A stretch of 64,000 nucleotides of DNA from Comamonas testosteroni. GTDB taxonomy: Bacteria > Pseudomonadota > Gammaproteobacteria > Burkholderiales > Burkholderiaceae_C. Below the pieces are notes generated by a model, which was not told the origin of the DNA, did not search any database, and saw only the letters and a program-made list of their open reading frames with translations. Both the position numbers and the translations under genes were made by a program. Position 1 is the stretch's first letter. Every line of letters starts with the position of its first letter. The stretch is taken from the NCBI RefSeq assembly GCF_000761245.1, contig NZ_AWOR01000021.1, positions 62,001 through 126,000 of the forward strand, written 5' to 3'. Shown one piece after another: positions 1 through 7,270 of the stretch.

Positions 1-2
1 GC

Positions 3-3000
3 AGCCTGCGCTTTGCCCAGGGCTCCTACCAGGCACAGCTGAAATTGCAGGGCGCCGCCCCCATGGCCTTGCAAGCCGAAGCAACAGGCGATGTGCAAGT
101 GCCCAACCCGCTGGACAAAAGCGATGACGCCCTCAACACCATTGCCGTGCAGGCCAGGGTGACAGCCGAAGGCACGCTGGCCACCGAAGCGGCCAGGTTG
201 GCGATCAAGGCCAATGCCAGCGCAGAAGCATCGCCCCCCGGCCCGGGAACTCAAGACCCGCCAGCAACCGCCCCGAAGCGGGAAAAGAGCGGGCTGCCAT
301 CTCGTTCAAAGTCCGAAGCAGCAACGGCAGAAGCGGGCCCCATGCAAGCCGATGTGGAGGCCAGCATCATGCCCTGGCGCAGCCAGCCGCTGCTGGCAGC
401 CAAGGCCCAACTCCAGAATCTCGATGTCTCGGCTTTCTGGCCTCAAGGGCCGCGCACCTTGTTGACCGGCCAATTGCATGCTGGCCCGGATGAGACCGTG
501 TCCGCAGTTGCAGACCTTGAGGCGCAGCCCTGGAAGCTCAATACCAGCTTCAGCAACGCACTGCCCGGCCCCTGGGACCGGCAGCGCCTGCCCGTGGCAG
601 AGCTGACAGCCCGAATCGATTTCGATGGCCAGCAATGGCAGGTGAACGACTCCCGTATCCAGATCGGCAAAGGCCATATTGCACTCGGCGGTCAGTTCAC
701 TCCGAGCACCCGGTTGTTTGAAGGTCTGGCCACTGTGGAACAACTCAACCCGGCCGATCTCTACAGCACGATGGAAGCCGCCCCTGTGGAAGGCGAAATC
801 AGCGCAAAGGCTGTGCAAGCCGAGCCTGGCAGCGGCGATGCCGCTGCCAGCAAGATTGTGTTTGCCGCCAATCTGCAGGCGGCGGGCGGCAAGCGCGACA
901 GCAAAGCCTTGCGCATTCAGACACTGGCGGCCAGCGGCCAGTGGCAGGCTCCGCTGCTGCAACTGGAAAAACTGCAGCTGGAAGCCCTGCAAGCCAGCAT
1001 CGATGCCAGGTCTGTGGAGTTCAATACCGAAACCCAGCAGGCCAGGGCTCGACTCAAGGCCGCTGCACCCGGTGCGCAGCTGAGCATTGAAGGACAGATG
1101 GGTCCTGCCAGCGGCGCTATCCAAAGCCAGCTGCAGCTCAGCTCCATGAGTACGCTCACACAATGGCTGCGCAAACTGCCGGGCGTCAAGGATCCGCTGG
1201 CCGGCGCGCAACTCGATGGCAGCGCAGATCTGCAACTGGCTCTGAAGGGCGGTTGGGAAAATCTGCTCAAGCGCCTGAGCGCTCCCCATGGCGCGCCCAT
1301 TCCCGCCAGTGGCTTGCAGATTCAGGCCAAGCTGCGCGCCGAGAAAATTCGCTATCTGCCCGCCGGCACCGCAGCCGACCAGCGCGCCGTCCTGCCTGCG
1401 CTGGCATTGAGCATTGACGGCAGCCCCGAAAATGCCAGGGTCGGCTTGACCGCACAGGCCCAGCAAGCGGGCAAGAGTATTCAGCTCGACACCGCTTTGC
1501 AGGTCGGCCTGGCCGGCGGCAAGGGCATGGCACCACTGGACTGGCAGGCCAGTCTGGAAAAGCTGCAAGCCCAGCTCACCCCCGACAAGAACAAGCCCGG
1601 CCCCTGGGTGGTGCAGTTGCAAGCCGCAGCCCCCGTGCAAATCAGGCAGCGCACCAGCGGCAGCACGGTGCTCAGCACCGTCTATCAGTTCAGCGCCGGC
1701 AAGCTGCAGATCACGCCCCCGAAGTTGGGCATCAGACGCACCAGCAGCGAGCCGCTGGCACCTGTGCAGATGGCATGGGATGAGGGCTCCGTCACCCGTA
1801 CCGGCAGCGGCCAATGGGGCGTACGCAGCGCAGGGCAGGCCCTTGGAATTCCGCTGGTCTGGGTCGATGCATTTAGTCTGGGCGATGACGAGCCACCGCT
1901 GGAGGCCGCAGGGATTTCCGGCGACCTGAGCTTCAACGCGCGCTGGAACCTGGACACCTTGGGCAAGGATCTCAAGGCCGATCTCACGATCGAGCGCGCC
2001 GCAGGTGATCTGCGGCTGGCGGTGGACGATGGCTCCAGCACCACCGTCATCCAGACCACCGGCCCCACTGCCACACGCGCAGGCGGCACACGCACGCGCC
2101 AGATCGGCGGCGCAGGCATGCGCTCGCGCATCAAGGACATACGCCTCAACGTGCAGGCTCAGGGCAGCCAGGTCAACGCCAAACTACTCTGGGAGAGCGA
2201 GCGCGCAGGCAAGCTCAGTGCCGACCTGCGCACCCAGCTCAGCTACCAGCAAGACGGCTGGACGCTGCCCGCCACAGCGCCTCTGTCCGGTCAGTTGCAC
2301 GCCAATATGCCAGATATGGGGCTGTGGGCCCTGTTTGCACCGCCGGGCTGGCGCATCCAGGGCACGCTGGCGGCCGATGCCAGCATCAGCGGCACCTTGC
2401 AGGACCCCAAGTGGCAGGGCGATATCAAGGCCGATGGGCTCAATATCGTGTCTCTGCTCGATGGCGTGGACCTGCGCGACGGCATTCTGCGCGCCAAGCT
2501 GCAAGGCACCAGGCTGGACATTACCGAACTGCGCCTCAAGGGCGGTAAGGGCAGCCAGGCGCGCATTCTGGGCTATAGCGGCAATCTGACCCGTACCCCT
2601 GAAGACGGCGGCCAGCTCACCGGTTCGGGCTATGCCCAGTTCACGCCACCGGGGGCGGGGGCCGAATCAGGTCTGAGCATGAATCTGCAGGCCAAGGCCA
2701 GCAAGCTGCAGGTGCTTGTGCGCGCCGACCGTCAGGTCAGCGTCTCCGGCGATCTGCAGGCCCGACTGGAGCAAGGCCAGTTCACGCTGCGCGGCGACCT
2801 CAGCGTCGACAGAGCCTCCATCATCCTGCCCGAGGAATCCGCACCATCGCTGGACAAGGACGTGGTCGTACGCTCGGCGGCATCGCGCAAGGCCGAAGAG
2901 GAAGAGCGCCAGCGCGCCGAGCAACAGGCCCGCAAAGATCAGGCCCGCGCCACGCCGCGCAAGGTGCCCGACATTCTCGTCAAGCTCGACATGGGCCGCG

Positions 3001-3677
3001 ACTTTGCTCTGCAAGGCTTTGGCATCACCACGCGACTGCTGGGCCAGCTCGAAGTGCGGGGTGCCAGCTACATCGGCGGCCCGCCCAGCGTGACTGGCGA
3101 AATCCGTACCGAGCAAGGTCGCTACCGTGCCTGGGGCCAGTCGCTGAATGTGGAAACCGGCCTGATCCGCTTCAATGGCCCCTATAACAACCCCTCGCTG
3201 GACATACTGGCGCTGCGCCCGAATATTGCCGTCAAGGCCGGCGTGCAAGTGCTGGGTACGGCCAGTGCGCCACGCGTGCTGCTGTACTCGGACCCTGCCC
3301 TGCCCGATGCAGAAAAGCTCTCCTGGGTGGTCATGGGCCGCGACCCTGCCTCTGGCGGAGCCAGCAGCGCCTTGCTCCAGCAGGCCGCCATGGCCCTGCT
3401 GGCTGGCGGCAACAGCTCCAGCGGCAAGATTGCGGGTAGCCTGGGGCTCGATGAAGTCGGATTCAAGGGCGGCGGCGACGGCACGGATGCAGCAGGTGCA
3501 GCTCTGACCATGGGCAAGCGCATCTCGGACAAGCTCTACCTGACCTACGAGCAGAGCCTGTCGGGAGCCATGGGCATCATCTACATCTTCTACGACCTGT
3601 CGCGCAGCGTCACTTTGCGCGCCCAGACCGGCATGACCAGCGCCATGGACATCGTCTATACCGTTCGCAAGGACTAA
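3..3677 (+). CDS. tamB: TamB (translocation and assembly module), C-terminal part
   Basis: The reading frame is open from the window edge, so the N-terminus is missing; about 1,224 residues are visible. TamB is an inner-membrane-anchored periplasmic protein that, with the outer-membrane partner TamA, helps insert outer-membrane proteins and move lipids. The visible part is a long, repetitive amphipathic beta-rich protein, as expected for the AsmA/TamB fold. It ends in the conserved DUF490 region, with motifs such as LRPNIAVKAGVQVLGTASAP, YSDPALPDAEKLSWVVMGRDP and a final aromatic/Arg strand (YTVRKD). A charged low-complexity stretch rich in E, R, Q and A lies about 230-250 residues before the end. 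tamA would be expected upstream, outside the window. Confident family call. Confidence 0.93.
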   Translation, partial: SLRFAQGSYQAQLKLQGAAPMALQAEATGDVQVPNPLDKSDDALNTIAVQARVTAEGTLATEAARLAIKANASAEASPPGPGTQDPPATAPKREKSGLPSRSKSEAATAEAGPMQADVEASIMPWRSQPLLAAKAQLQNLDVSAFWPQGPRTLLTGQLHAGPDETVSAVADLEAQPWKLNTSFSNALPGPWDRQRLPVAELTARIDFDGQQWQVNDSRIQIGKGHIALGGQFTPSTRLFEGLATVEQLNPADLYSTMEAAPVEGEISAKAVQAEPGSGDAAASKIVFAANLQAAGGKRDSKALRIQTLAASGQWQAPLLQLEKLQLEALQASIDARSVEFNTETQQARARLKAAAPGAQLSIEGQMGPASGAIQSQLQLSSMSTLTQWLRKLPGVKDPLAGAQLDGSADLQLALKGGWENLLKRLSAPHGAPIPASGLQIQAKLRAEKIRYLPAGTAADQRAVLPALALSIDGSPENARVGLTAQAQQAGKSIQLDTALQVGLAGGKGMAPLDWQASLEKLQAQLTPDKNKPGPWVVQLQAAAPVQIRQRTSGSTVLSTVYQFSAGKLQITPPKLGIRRTSSEPLAPVQMAWDEGSVTRTGSGQWGVRSAGQALGIPLVWVDAFSLGDDEPPLEAAGISGDLSFNARWNLDTLGKDLKADLTIERAAGDLRLAVDDGSSTTVIQTTGPTATRAGGTRTRQIGGAGMRSRIKDIRLNVQAQGSQVNAKLLWESERAGKLSADLRTQLSYQQDGWTLPATAPLSGQLHANMPDMGLWALFAPPGWRIQGTLAADASISGTLQDPKWQGDIKADGLNIVSLLDGVDLRDGILRAKLQGTRLDITELRLKGGKGSQARILGYSGNLTRTPEDGGQLTGSGYAQFTPPGAGAESGLSMNLQAKASKLQVLVRADRQVSVSGDLQARLEQGQFTLRGDLSVDRASIILPEESAPSLDKDVVVRSAASRKAEEEERQRAEQQARKDQARATPRKVPDILVKLDMGRDFALQGFGITTRLLGQLEVRGASYIGGPPSVTGEIRTEQGRYRAWGQSLNVETGLIRFNGPYNNPSLDILALRPNIAVKAGVQVLGTASAPRVLLYSDPALPDAEKLSWVVMGRDPASGGASSALLQQAAMALLAGGNSSSGKIAGSLGLDEVGFKGGGDGTDAAGAALTMGKRISDKLYLTYEQSLSGAMGIIYIFYDLSRSVTLRAQTGMTSAMDIVYTVRKD

Positions 3678-3734
3678 GAATGAGAACTGCCTTCATCCCC
3701 TTGCCCGCATGCGATAACGGCTATCAATCCTGCT

Positions 3735-4010
3735 ATGCCACGCAGCCGCACAGCGCTTGAGCAAGCCGCCGGCAAACTCATACTTCGCATCCAGCAGGAA
3801 TGGATGCAGGAGCTGGGCGAGCCCGCGGCTGAAGACAGCGAGCAAGTCATGAACCGCGCCCATGACTTGCTTGTGGCCGCATCGGCCGGCCGACTCGTCC
3901 AGGCGCTGCAGCAGCAGTCGATTGAAGAATTTCTGGGCAGGGAATGGCTACGCAGCCATCCTGAGGTGCTGCCATTCGTCAATGCTCTGACCGAGCAACT
4001 GCAGTCCTGA
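3735..4010 (+). CDS. Small hypothetical protein, 91 aa
   Basis: The frame opens 58 bases after tamB with an ATG and encodes a mostly helical, charged protein with no signal peptide or membrane segment. It is rich in Glu, Gln and Leu (for example LEQAAGKLILRIQQEWMQEL) and carries the same high-GC codon bias as its neighbours, which supports it being real. I do not recognise a family. Position after tamB suggests co-transcription, but no shared function can be inferred. Confidence 0.6.
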   Translation: MPRSRTALEQAAGKLILRIQQEWMQELGEPAAEDSEQVMNRAHDLLVAASAGRLVQALQQQSIEEFLGREWLRSHPEVLPFVNALTEQLQS

Positions 4011-4048
4011 TCCATCTATACAGGCCCTCAGCGGCCTGCTGCCACGCC

Positions 4049-4324
4049 TTATTTGACGTAGGAGCGCAGCACCTTCACGACCAGCTCCAGGTCCTGCTCA
4101 CGCTGCTCGGCCGTCGCGGCCTCGGCCCCCAGATGCTCGCGCACATGGCCTTCGAGCAACTCCAGCATCAAACCATTGACGGCCCCGCGCACAGCTGCCA
4201 GTTGCTGCAGCACCACGGCACAGTCCTGCCCTTCTTCCAGAGCTCGCTCAAGGGCTTGTGTCTGCCCCTTGATACGGCGAATGCGCGCGAGCAATGGCTT
4301 TTGATTCGAAACGGTATGCGACAT
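4049..4324 (-). CDS. dmeR: Nickel/cobalt-sensing repressor DmeR (CsoR/RcnR family)
   Basis: A 91-residue all-helical repressor of the CsoR/RcnR/FrmR family. The ligand set known for RcnR is complete: His3, Cys35, His60 and His64 (in MSHT, GQDCAVV, LLEGHVREHL), which points to Ni(II)/Co(II) rather than Cu(I) or formaldehyde sensing. I chose the ATG at 4324 because it yields the MSHT N-terminus with the metal-binding His3; a longer frame reaching 4393 runs through the operator and has no family similarity. It is divergent from the CDF exporter dmeF and probably represses both genes through the palindrome between them, releasing DNA when metal binds. Confidence 0.9.
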   Translation of the reverse strand: MSHTVSNQKPLLARIRRIKGQTQALERALEEGQDCAVVLQQLAAVRGAVNGLMLELLEGHVREHLGAEAATAEQREQDLELVVKVLRSYVK

Positions 4325-4359
4325 AAGCAGGAATTGTAGTCCTCGTGCCGACATGGAAA

Positions 4360-4380
4360 ATATACTGGGGTAGAGTATAT
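4360..4380. promoter_or_regulatory. DmeR/RcnR-type operator between dmeR and dmeF
   Basis: A perfect inverted repeat with 7-base arms, ATATACT-N7-AGTATAT, whose spacer begins with GGGG. RcnR operators are described as TACT, a G tract, then AGTA, and this matches. It lies 15 bases upstream of the dmeF start and 36 bases upstream of the dmeR start, so one site could control both. Confidence 0.85.
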
Positions 4381-4395
4381 GAAAACACACCAATC

Positions 4396-5349
4396 ATGAC
4401 CTCATACACCGACTCCCCCCTGACCCGGCAGCACTCCCACAGCTTTGACCAAGGCAATCCGCTGGGTGAAAAAAACGCCAAGCTGGCCATGTTGCTGACG
4501 CTGGCCATGATGGTGCTAGAAATCACTGCCGGCTATTACTTCAACTCTATGGCCCTGCTGGCCGATGGCTGGCATATGAGTTCACACGCGCTGGCGCTGG
4601 GTCTGTCCGTCAGCGCCTATGCCGCTGCGCGCAAACTGGCCAATGACACACGTTTCAGCTTCGGTACCTGGAAGATAGAAATCCTGGCGGGCTACACCAG
4701 TGCCATCTGCCTGCTGCTGGTTGCCGCCCTGATGGCTTTTGAATCCATACAACGCCTGCTCTCGCCTGCCGCCATTCACTATCAGCAGGCCATAGGCGTG
4801 GCAACTCTTGGTCTGTTGGTCAATCTGGCCTGTGCCTGGCTGCTCAAGGACGGGCACCACCATCACCACGGCCATGAGCACCACAGCGATCATCACCATG
4901 GACACGACCATGCGCATGGCGACCTGAACCTGCGCTCCGCCTATCTGCACGTGATTGCAGACGCGGCCACATCGGTCATGGCCATCGCAGCGTTGCTGGG
5001 CGGCATGCTTCTGGGCTTTGCCTGGCTGGATTCGGTCATGGGCTTGGTCGGCTCCGTGATGGTGGCAATATGGGCCTTAGGCCTGCTGCGCGATAGCAGC
5101 CGCGTGCTGCTCGATGCCGAAATGGATGCTCCCGTCGTGCGAGAGGTACGCGATGCCATCGCGCAAGGCCCGCAGCCCGTCCGCATCACCGACCTGCATG
5201 TCTGGCGCGTGGGCAAGAGCCACTATGCCTGCATCATCGCAGTCGAGGGCGCGGCCACGGTCACACCCGACTACATCCGCCAGTTGCTGTCGATACACGA
5301 AGAACTCTCCCACGTCTCTGTCGAAGTCAACCGCACAGAGCCGGCATAA
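4396..5349 (+). CDS. dmeF: DmeF, CDF-family divalent metal (Co/Ni) exporter
   Basis: A 317-residue cation diffusion facilitator, a proton antiporter that exports Co(II)/Ni(II) from the cytoplasm. Six predicted membrane helices carry the CDF signature residues (LLADGWHMSSHALALG in helix II and HVIADAATSVMA in helix V, the HD-type metal site). The cytoplasmic loop before helix V is extremely His-rich (HHHHHGHEHHSDHHHGHDHA), typical of DmeF. A cytoplasmic ferredoxin-like domain follows (DLHVWRVGKSHYACII). The ATG at 4396 was chosen over an in-frame upstream ATG at 4345 because the latter would put the operator inside the gene. Divergent partner of dmeR. Confidence 0.92.
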   Translation: MTSYTDSPLTRQHSHSFDQGNPLGEKNAKLAMLLTLAMMVLEITAGYYFNSMALLADGWHMSSHALALGLSVSAYAAARKLANDTRFSFGTWKIEILAGYTSAICLLLVAALMAFESIQRLLSPAAIHYQQAIGVATLGLLVNLACAWLLKDGHHHHHGHEHHSDHHHGHDHAHGDLNLRSAYLHVIADAATSVMAIAALLGGMLLGFAWLDSVMGLVGSVMVAIWALGLLRDSSRVLLDAEMDAPVVREVRDAIAQGPQPVRITDLHVWRVGKSHYACIIAVEGAATVTPDYIRQLLSIHEELSHVSVEVNRTEPA

Positions 5350-5400
5350 ATAAGTCGGTTGGAATCCGCAGGCTGGCAACACGGGTAGAATCCAGCGTCC

Positions 5401-5475
5401 CTCCCCGTAGTTCAATGGATAGAACGGTCGCCTCCTAAGCGACAGATACAGGTTCGATTCCTGTCGGGGGGACCA
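5401..5475 (+). tRNA. tRNA-Arg (anticodon CCT)
   Basis: A complete cloverleaf can be folded: acceptor CTCCCCG/CGGGGGG with one T-G pair, D-arm GTTC/GAAC, anticodon stem GTCGC/GCGAC with loop CTCCTAA (anticodon CCT), T-arm ACAGG/CCTGT with loop TTCGATT, then discriminator A and encoded CCA. Its 3' half is the attachment core used by the following elements; an intrinsic terminator supplied by the prophage lies at 5559-5594. Confidence 0.96.
5451..5475 (+). other. attL core (tRNA-Arg 3' end)
   Basis: 25 bases identical to 40435-40459, starting in the T-loop (GGTTCGATTC) and ending at the encoded CCA. Integration here regenerates the tRNA. Identity stops on both sides (A versus G before, G versus A after). 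Confidence 0.93.
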
Positions 5476-5511
5476 GTAACGCATTGATTTTTAATGAGTC
5501 CTGGTGGAAAC

Positions 5512-5529
5512 GGGACATAAGTGGGACAT
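5512..5529 (+). repeat. Candidate integrase arm-type sites, left end
   Basis: Two direct copies of GGGACAT, 11 bases apart, 36-53 bases inside attL. The same heptamer occurs twice, 12 bases apart, at 40327-40345 inside attR. Paired direct repeats on both sides of the core are what arm-type integrase sites look like; function is inferred. Confidence 0.55.
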
Positions 5530-5558
5530 TTCCCGCTTTTGCCCCTCAGACTTTGACA

Positions 5559-5594
5559 AACGCAGGCCGTCCAGAACGGCGCTGCGTTTTTTTT
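5559..5594 (+). terminator. Intrinsic terminator downstream of tRNA-Arg
   Basis: Stem AACGCAG/CTGCGTT continued by GCCGT/ACGGC around loop CCAGA, followed by eight T. It belongs to the phage end yet serves the host tRNA transcript; each later att copy in this locus also has a terminator just after it. Confidence 0.8.
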
Positions 5595-5705
5595 CGTCCC
5601 AACTTCGGCTCAGTTCTGGCAGTCATGCCGCCATGGGGCGACGCCTTCATATGGCCTTGATACAAAAAAGATAGCGTTTGCTTACACAGTAAACTGCGGA
5701 ATATA

Positions 5706-5721
5706 CTGTACACACATACAG
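5706..5721. promoter_or_regulatory. LexA (SOS) box upstream of the left-end gene
   Basis: CTGT-N8-ACAG with AT-rich flanks (TACTGTACACACATACAGTG), close to the LexA consensus. It lies 16 bases before the start codon of the 70-residue gene, so LexA would block its promoter until DNA damage. Confidence 0.8.
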
Positions 5722-5737
5722 TGTCTGTTAGGTAGCT

Positions 5738-5950
5738 ATGGCGGCAAACAACTCAGCAAGCGAGCAATTTCAGAGTGAGATTGATGATGTAAGCGCATCT
5801 GTCCAGGCGCTTTGCGAACTGCTGGCTGCTGCTCAGAACACCAAGGTAAGCGCCGCCTGCGTGCATGCAATCCTCAAGCCCATGGCTCGCAGGCTCGATG
5901 TCGTCGCAAGCACTGCGGCAGATGCGCGGCTTGTGCTGAAAACCTCGTAA
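5738..5950 (+). CDS. Small SOS-controlled left-end phage protein, 70 aa
   Basis: An ATG frame directly after a LexA box encodes a helical, Ala-rich acidic-to-neutral protein (centre QALCELLAAAQNTKVSAACV, then MARRLDVVASTAADARLVLKTS). No known domain recognised. A fragment encoding nearly the same last 16 residues survives at 53541-53592 beside a second cos-like sequence, so this is a standard left-end gene of this phage group. In layout it loosely resembles the small helical proteins encoded at 46540-47608. Possible roles are induction or early host takeover; this is speculative. Confidence 0.7.
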   Translation: MAANNSASEQFQSEIDDVSASVQALCELLAAAQNTKVSAACVHAILKPMARRLDVVASTAADARLVLKTS

Positions 5951-6054
5951 TTTCCCGTAATACAAAATGCAGCGCAAATGCCATGCATTGCGTGCATTGG
6001 TGCGGCTTTGAGGTAGGCCGACCGGGTAGTAATTTGCGCCCCACGAAGCGGGCA

Positions 6055-6073
6055 GGCGCGGCGGGGGCGTCAT
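6055..6073 (+). other. Candidate cos (cohesive end) site
   Basis: The 19-mer GGCGCGGCGGGGGCGTCAT lies just beyond the portal (Q) gene, the location of cos in P2. From memory the P2 and 186 cohesive ends begin GGCG-A/T-GGCGGGG and end in CAC/CAT, so the first dozen positions and the end agree. An identical 19-mer is present at 53699-53717. The exact nick positions cannot be given. Confidence 0.65.
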
Positions 6074-6212
6074 GGCGCGCCACGGGGTTGAGGGGGCGGC
6101 TTCGGGTCTGTCTTGCAGGCCTGAGTCATGGGTGAAACGGTGCCGGGAAGGCTCAGATTGCGGCCTTGGCGCGCGCGTATGGCCGCGCGAATGGGTAGCA
6201 CGGTACAGACGC

Positions 6213-6234
6213 AAAAAAGGGCGCCTAGGCGCCC
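6213..6234 (-). terminator. Intrinsic terminator of the P-Q operon
   Basis: Read leftwards: stem GGGCGCC/GGCGCCC with a two-base TA loop, followed by six T. It lies 26 bases after the portal stop codon. Confidence 0.85.
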
Positions 6235-6259
6235 TGATGCTGTCGGGGGTGGATCGTCT

Positions 6260-7270
6260 TTAGGTTTCGCTGCCCGTCCGGGGTGCAAACCTCACAATGT
6301 CCATGCCTGCCCACTCGTTGAATGTCTCAAACAGCCCCTGCAGTGGGACTATTTCATTCTCGTAGAACACCTGCAGCGACTGGCTGGCATTGCCGAAGCC
6401 GCCCGTATTGTTGGGGATGATGCCAAGCAGTCCAGGCGGAACGCGATGCGCGGCCAGCACATCGTCCTTGCTCGCGTTCTTGATAGCGCTGAAATCATCC
6501 TTGGCGGCAATCTCGCTCACTGGTATCAGCTTGAGGCCTTCGGGCTTGCCGCCTGGGGCGTGGACAAACAGATTGCGGAAGTTGCCCGGCCCCTTGGACT
6601 TGCGCAGCTGCTCGCGCAGCTTCTCCACATCCCCATTGCTCACCGCGCTGTCGCTCAGGTACATGATGAAACCAGCGTGGCTGCCGTTCTCGTAGTAGCG
6701 GCGCCGGAAGACCGTGGCCGACTCATTCAGCAGCGCCGACTGCAACGCGCTCAGGTACTCGGGCAGGCCGTACAGCTCCTGATTAATGTCGGGCTCGCGC
6801 AGATGGAAGACGGAGCCAGGCACAAACTCATGTTCTTCGCGCCAGTTGGGCACGTAGAAATACCGCTTCTCCTGACCCCGGCGCATGTACCGGCTCAGCG
6901 AATGTTCAAAACGCATGGTGCGGCCGGACAAAGCGCGGCGGGCTTCAAGGTATCCGTTGCCGAACACCATGAAGTCCGTGGCCCAGGCCTTGAAAGTTTC
7001 GCGCGACATCATCGGATGAGGGATGAAGCTCGCCGTCAACAGATTGCGTTTCAGGTAGATGGCAGAGCTGTGGTGCGGCGATGCCCGGAAAGCATCGGCC
7101 AGCCCATCGAGCGGAAACGGTGGCTCATACCAGCGGCCGTTAAACATTGCTTCCACGTAGTCCAGCAGGCGCAGCCGGCTGACTGGCTCGGGGTCCCCGA
7201 AGGTGAAAACCTCTACCTGCCCTCCCTGGGTTTCAGCCTTGGCCATGGGGGTGGGGTTCTTTTTGGTCAT
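6260..7270 (-). CDS. Portal protein (P2 gpQ family)
   Basis: A 336-residue protein that forms the dodecameric portal through which DNA enters and leaves the capsid. Typical gpQ segments are visible: FTFGDPEPV near the N-terminus, PPFPLDGLADAFRASPHHSSAIYLKRNLL, DFMVFGNGYLE, GLPEYLSALQSALLNESATVFRRRYYENGSHAGFI and, near the C-terminus, KDDVLAAHRVPPGLLGIIPNN. P2 gpQ has about 344 residues, so this is full length. Its start overlaps the end of the terminase gene by four bases (ATGA), indicating translational coupling in a leftward P-Q operon ended by the hairpin at 6213-6234. Confidence 0.95.
   Translation of the reverse strand: MTKKNPTPMAKAETQGGQVEVFTFGDPEPVSRLRLLDYVEAMFNGRWYEPPFPLDGLADAFRASPHHSSAIYLKRNLLTASFIPHPMMSRETFKAWATDFMVFGNGYLEARRALSGRTMRFEHSLSRYMRRGQEKRYFYVPNWREEHEFVPGSVFHLREPDINQELYGLPEYLSALQSALLNESATVFRRRYYENGSHAGFIMYLSDSAVSNGDVEKLREQLRKSKGPGNFRNLFVHAPGGKPEGLKLIPVSEIAAKDDFSAIKNASKDDVLAAHRVPPGLLGIIPNNTGGFGNASQSLQVFYENEIVPLQGLFETFNEWAGMDIVRFAPRTGSET

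Larger units (their letters stand above)
5951..6259. other. Non-coding left-end region with candidate cos
   Basis: About 300 bases between the SOS gene and the end of the portal gene. The part up to about 6110 is strongly similar to 53590-53750, which marks it as conserved phage DNA. It holds the candidate cos and, at its right side, the terminator of the P-Q operon. No convincing ORF is present. Confidence 0.7.

Noticed and set aside
306-1814. A 502-codon frame antisense to tamB.
   Set aside because: High GC removes stops from the complementary strand; the tamB frame is recognisable and continuous.
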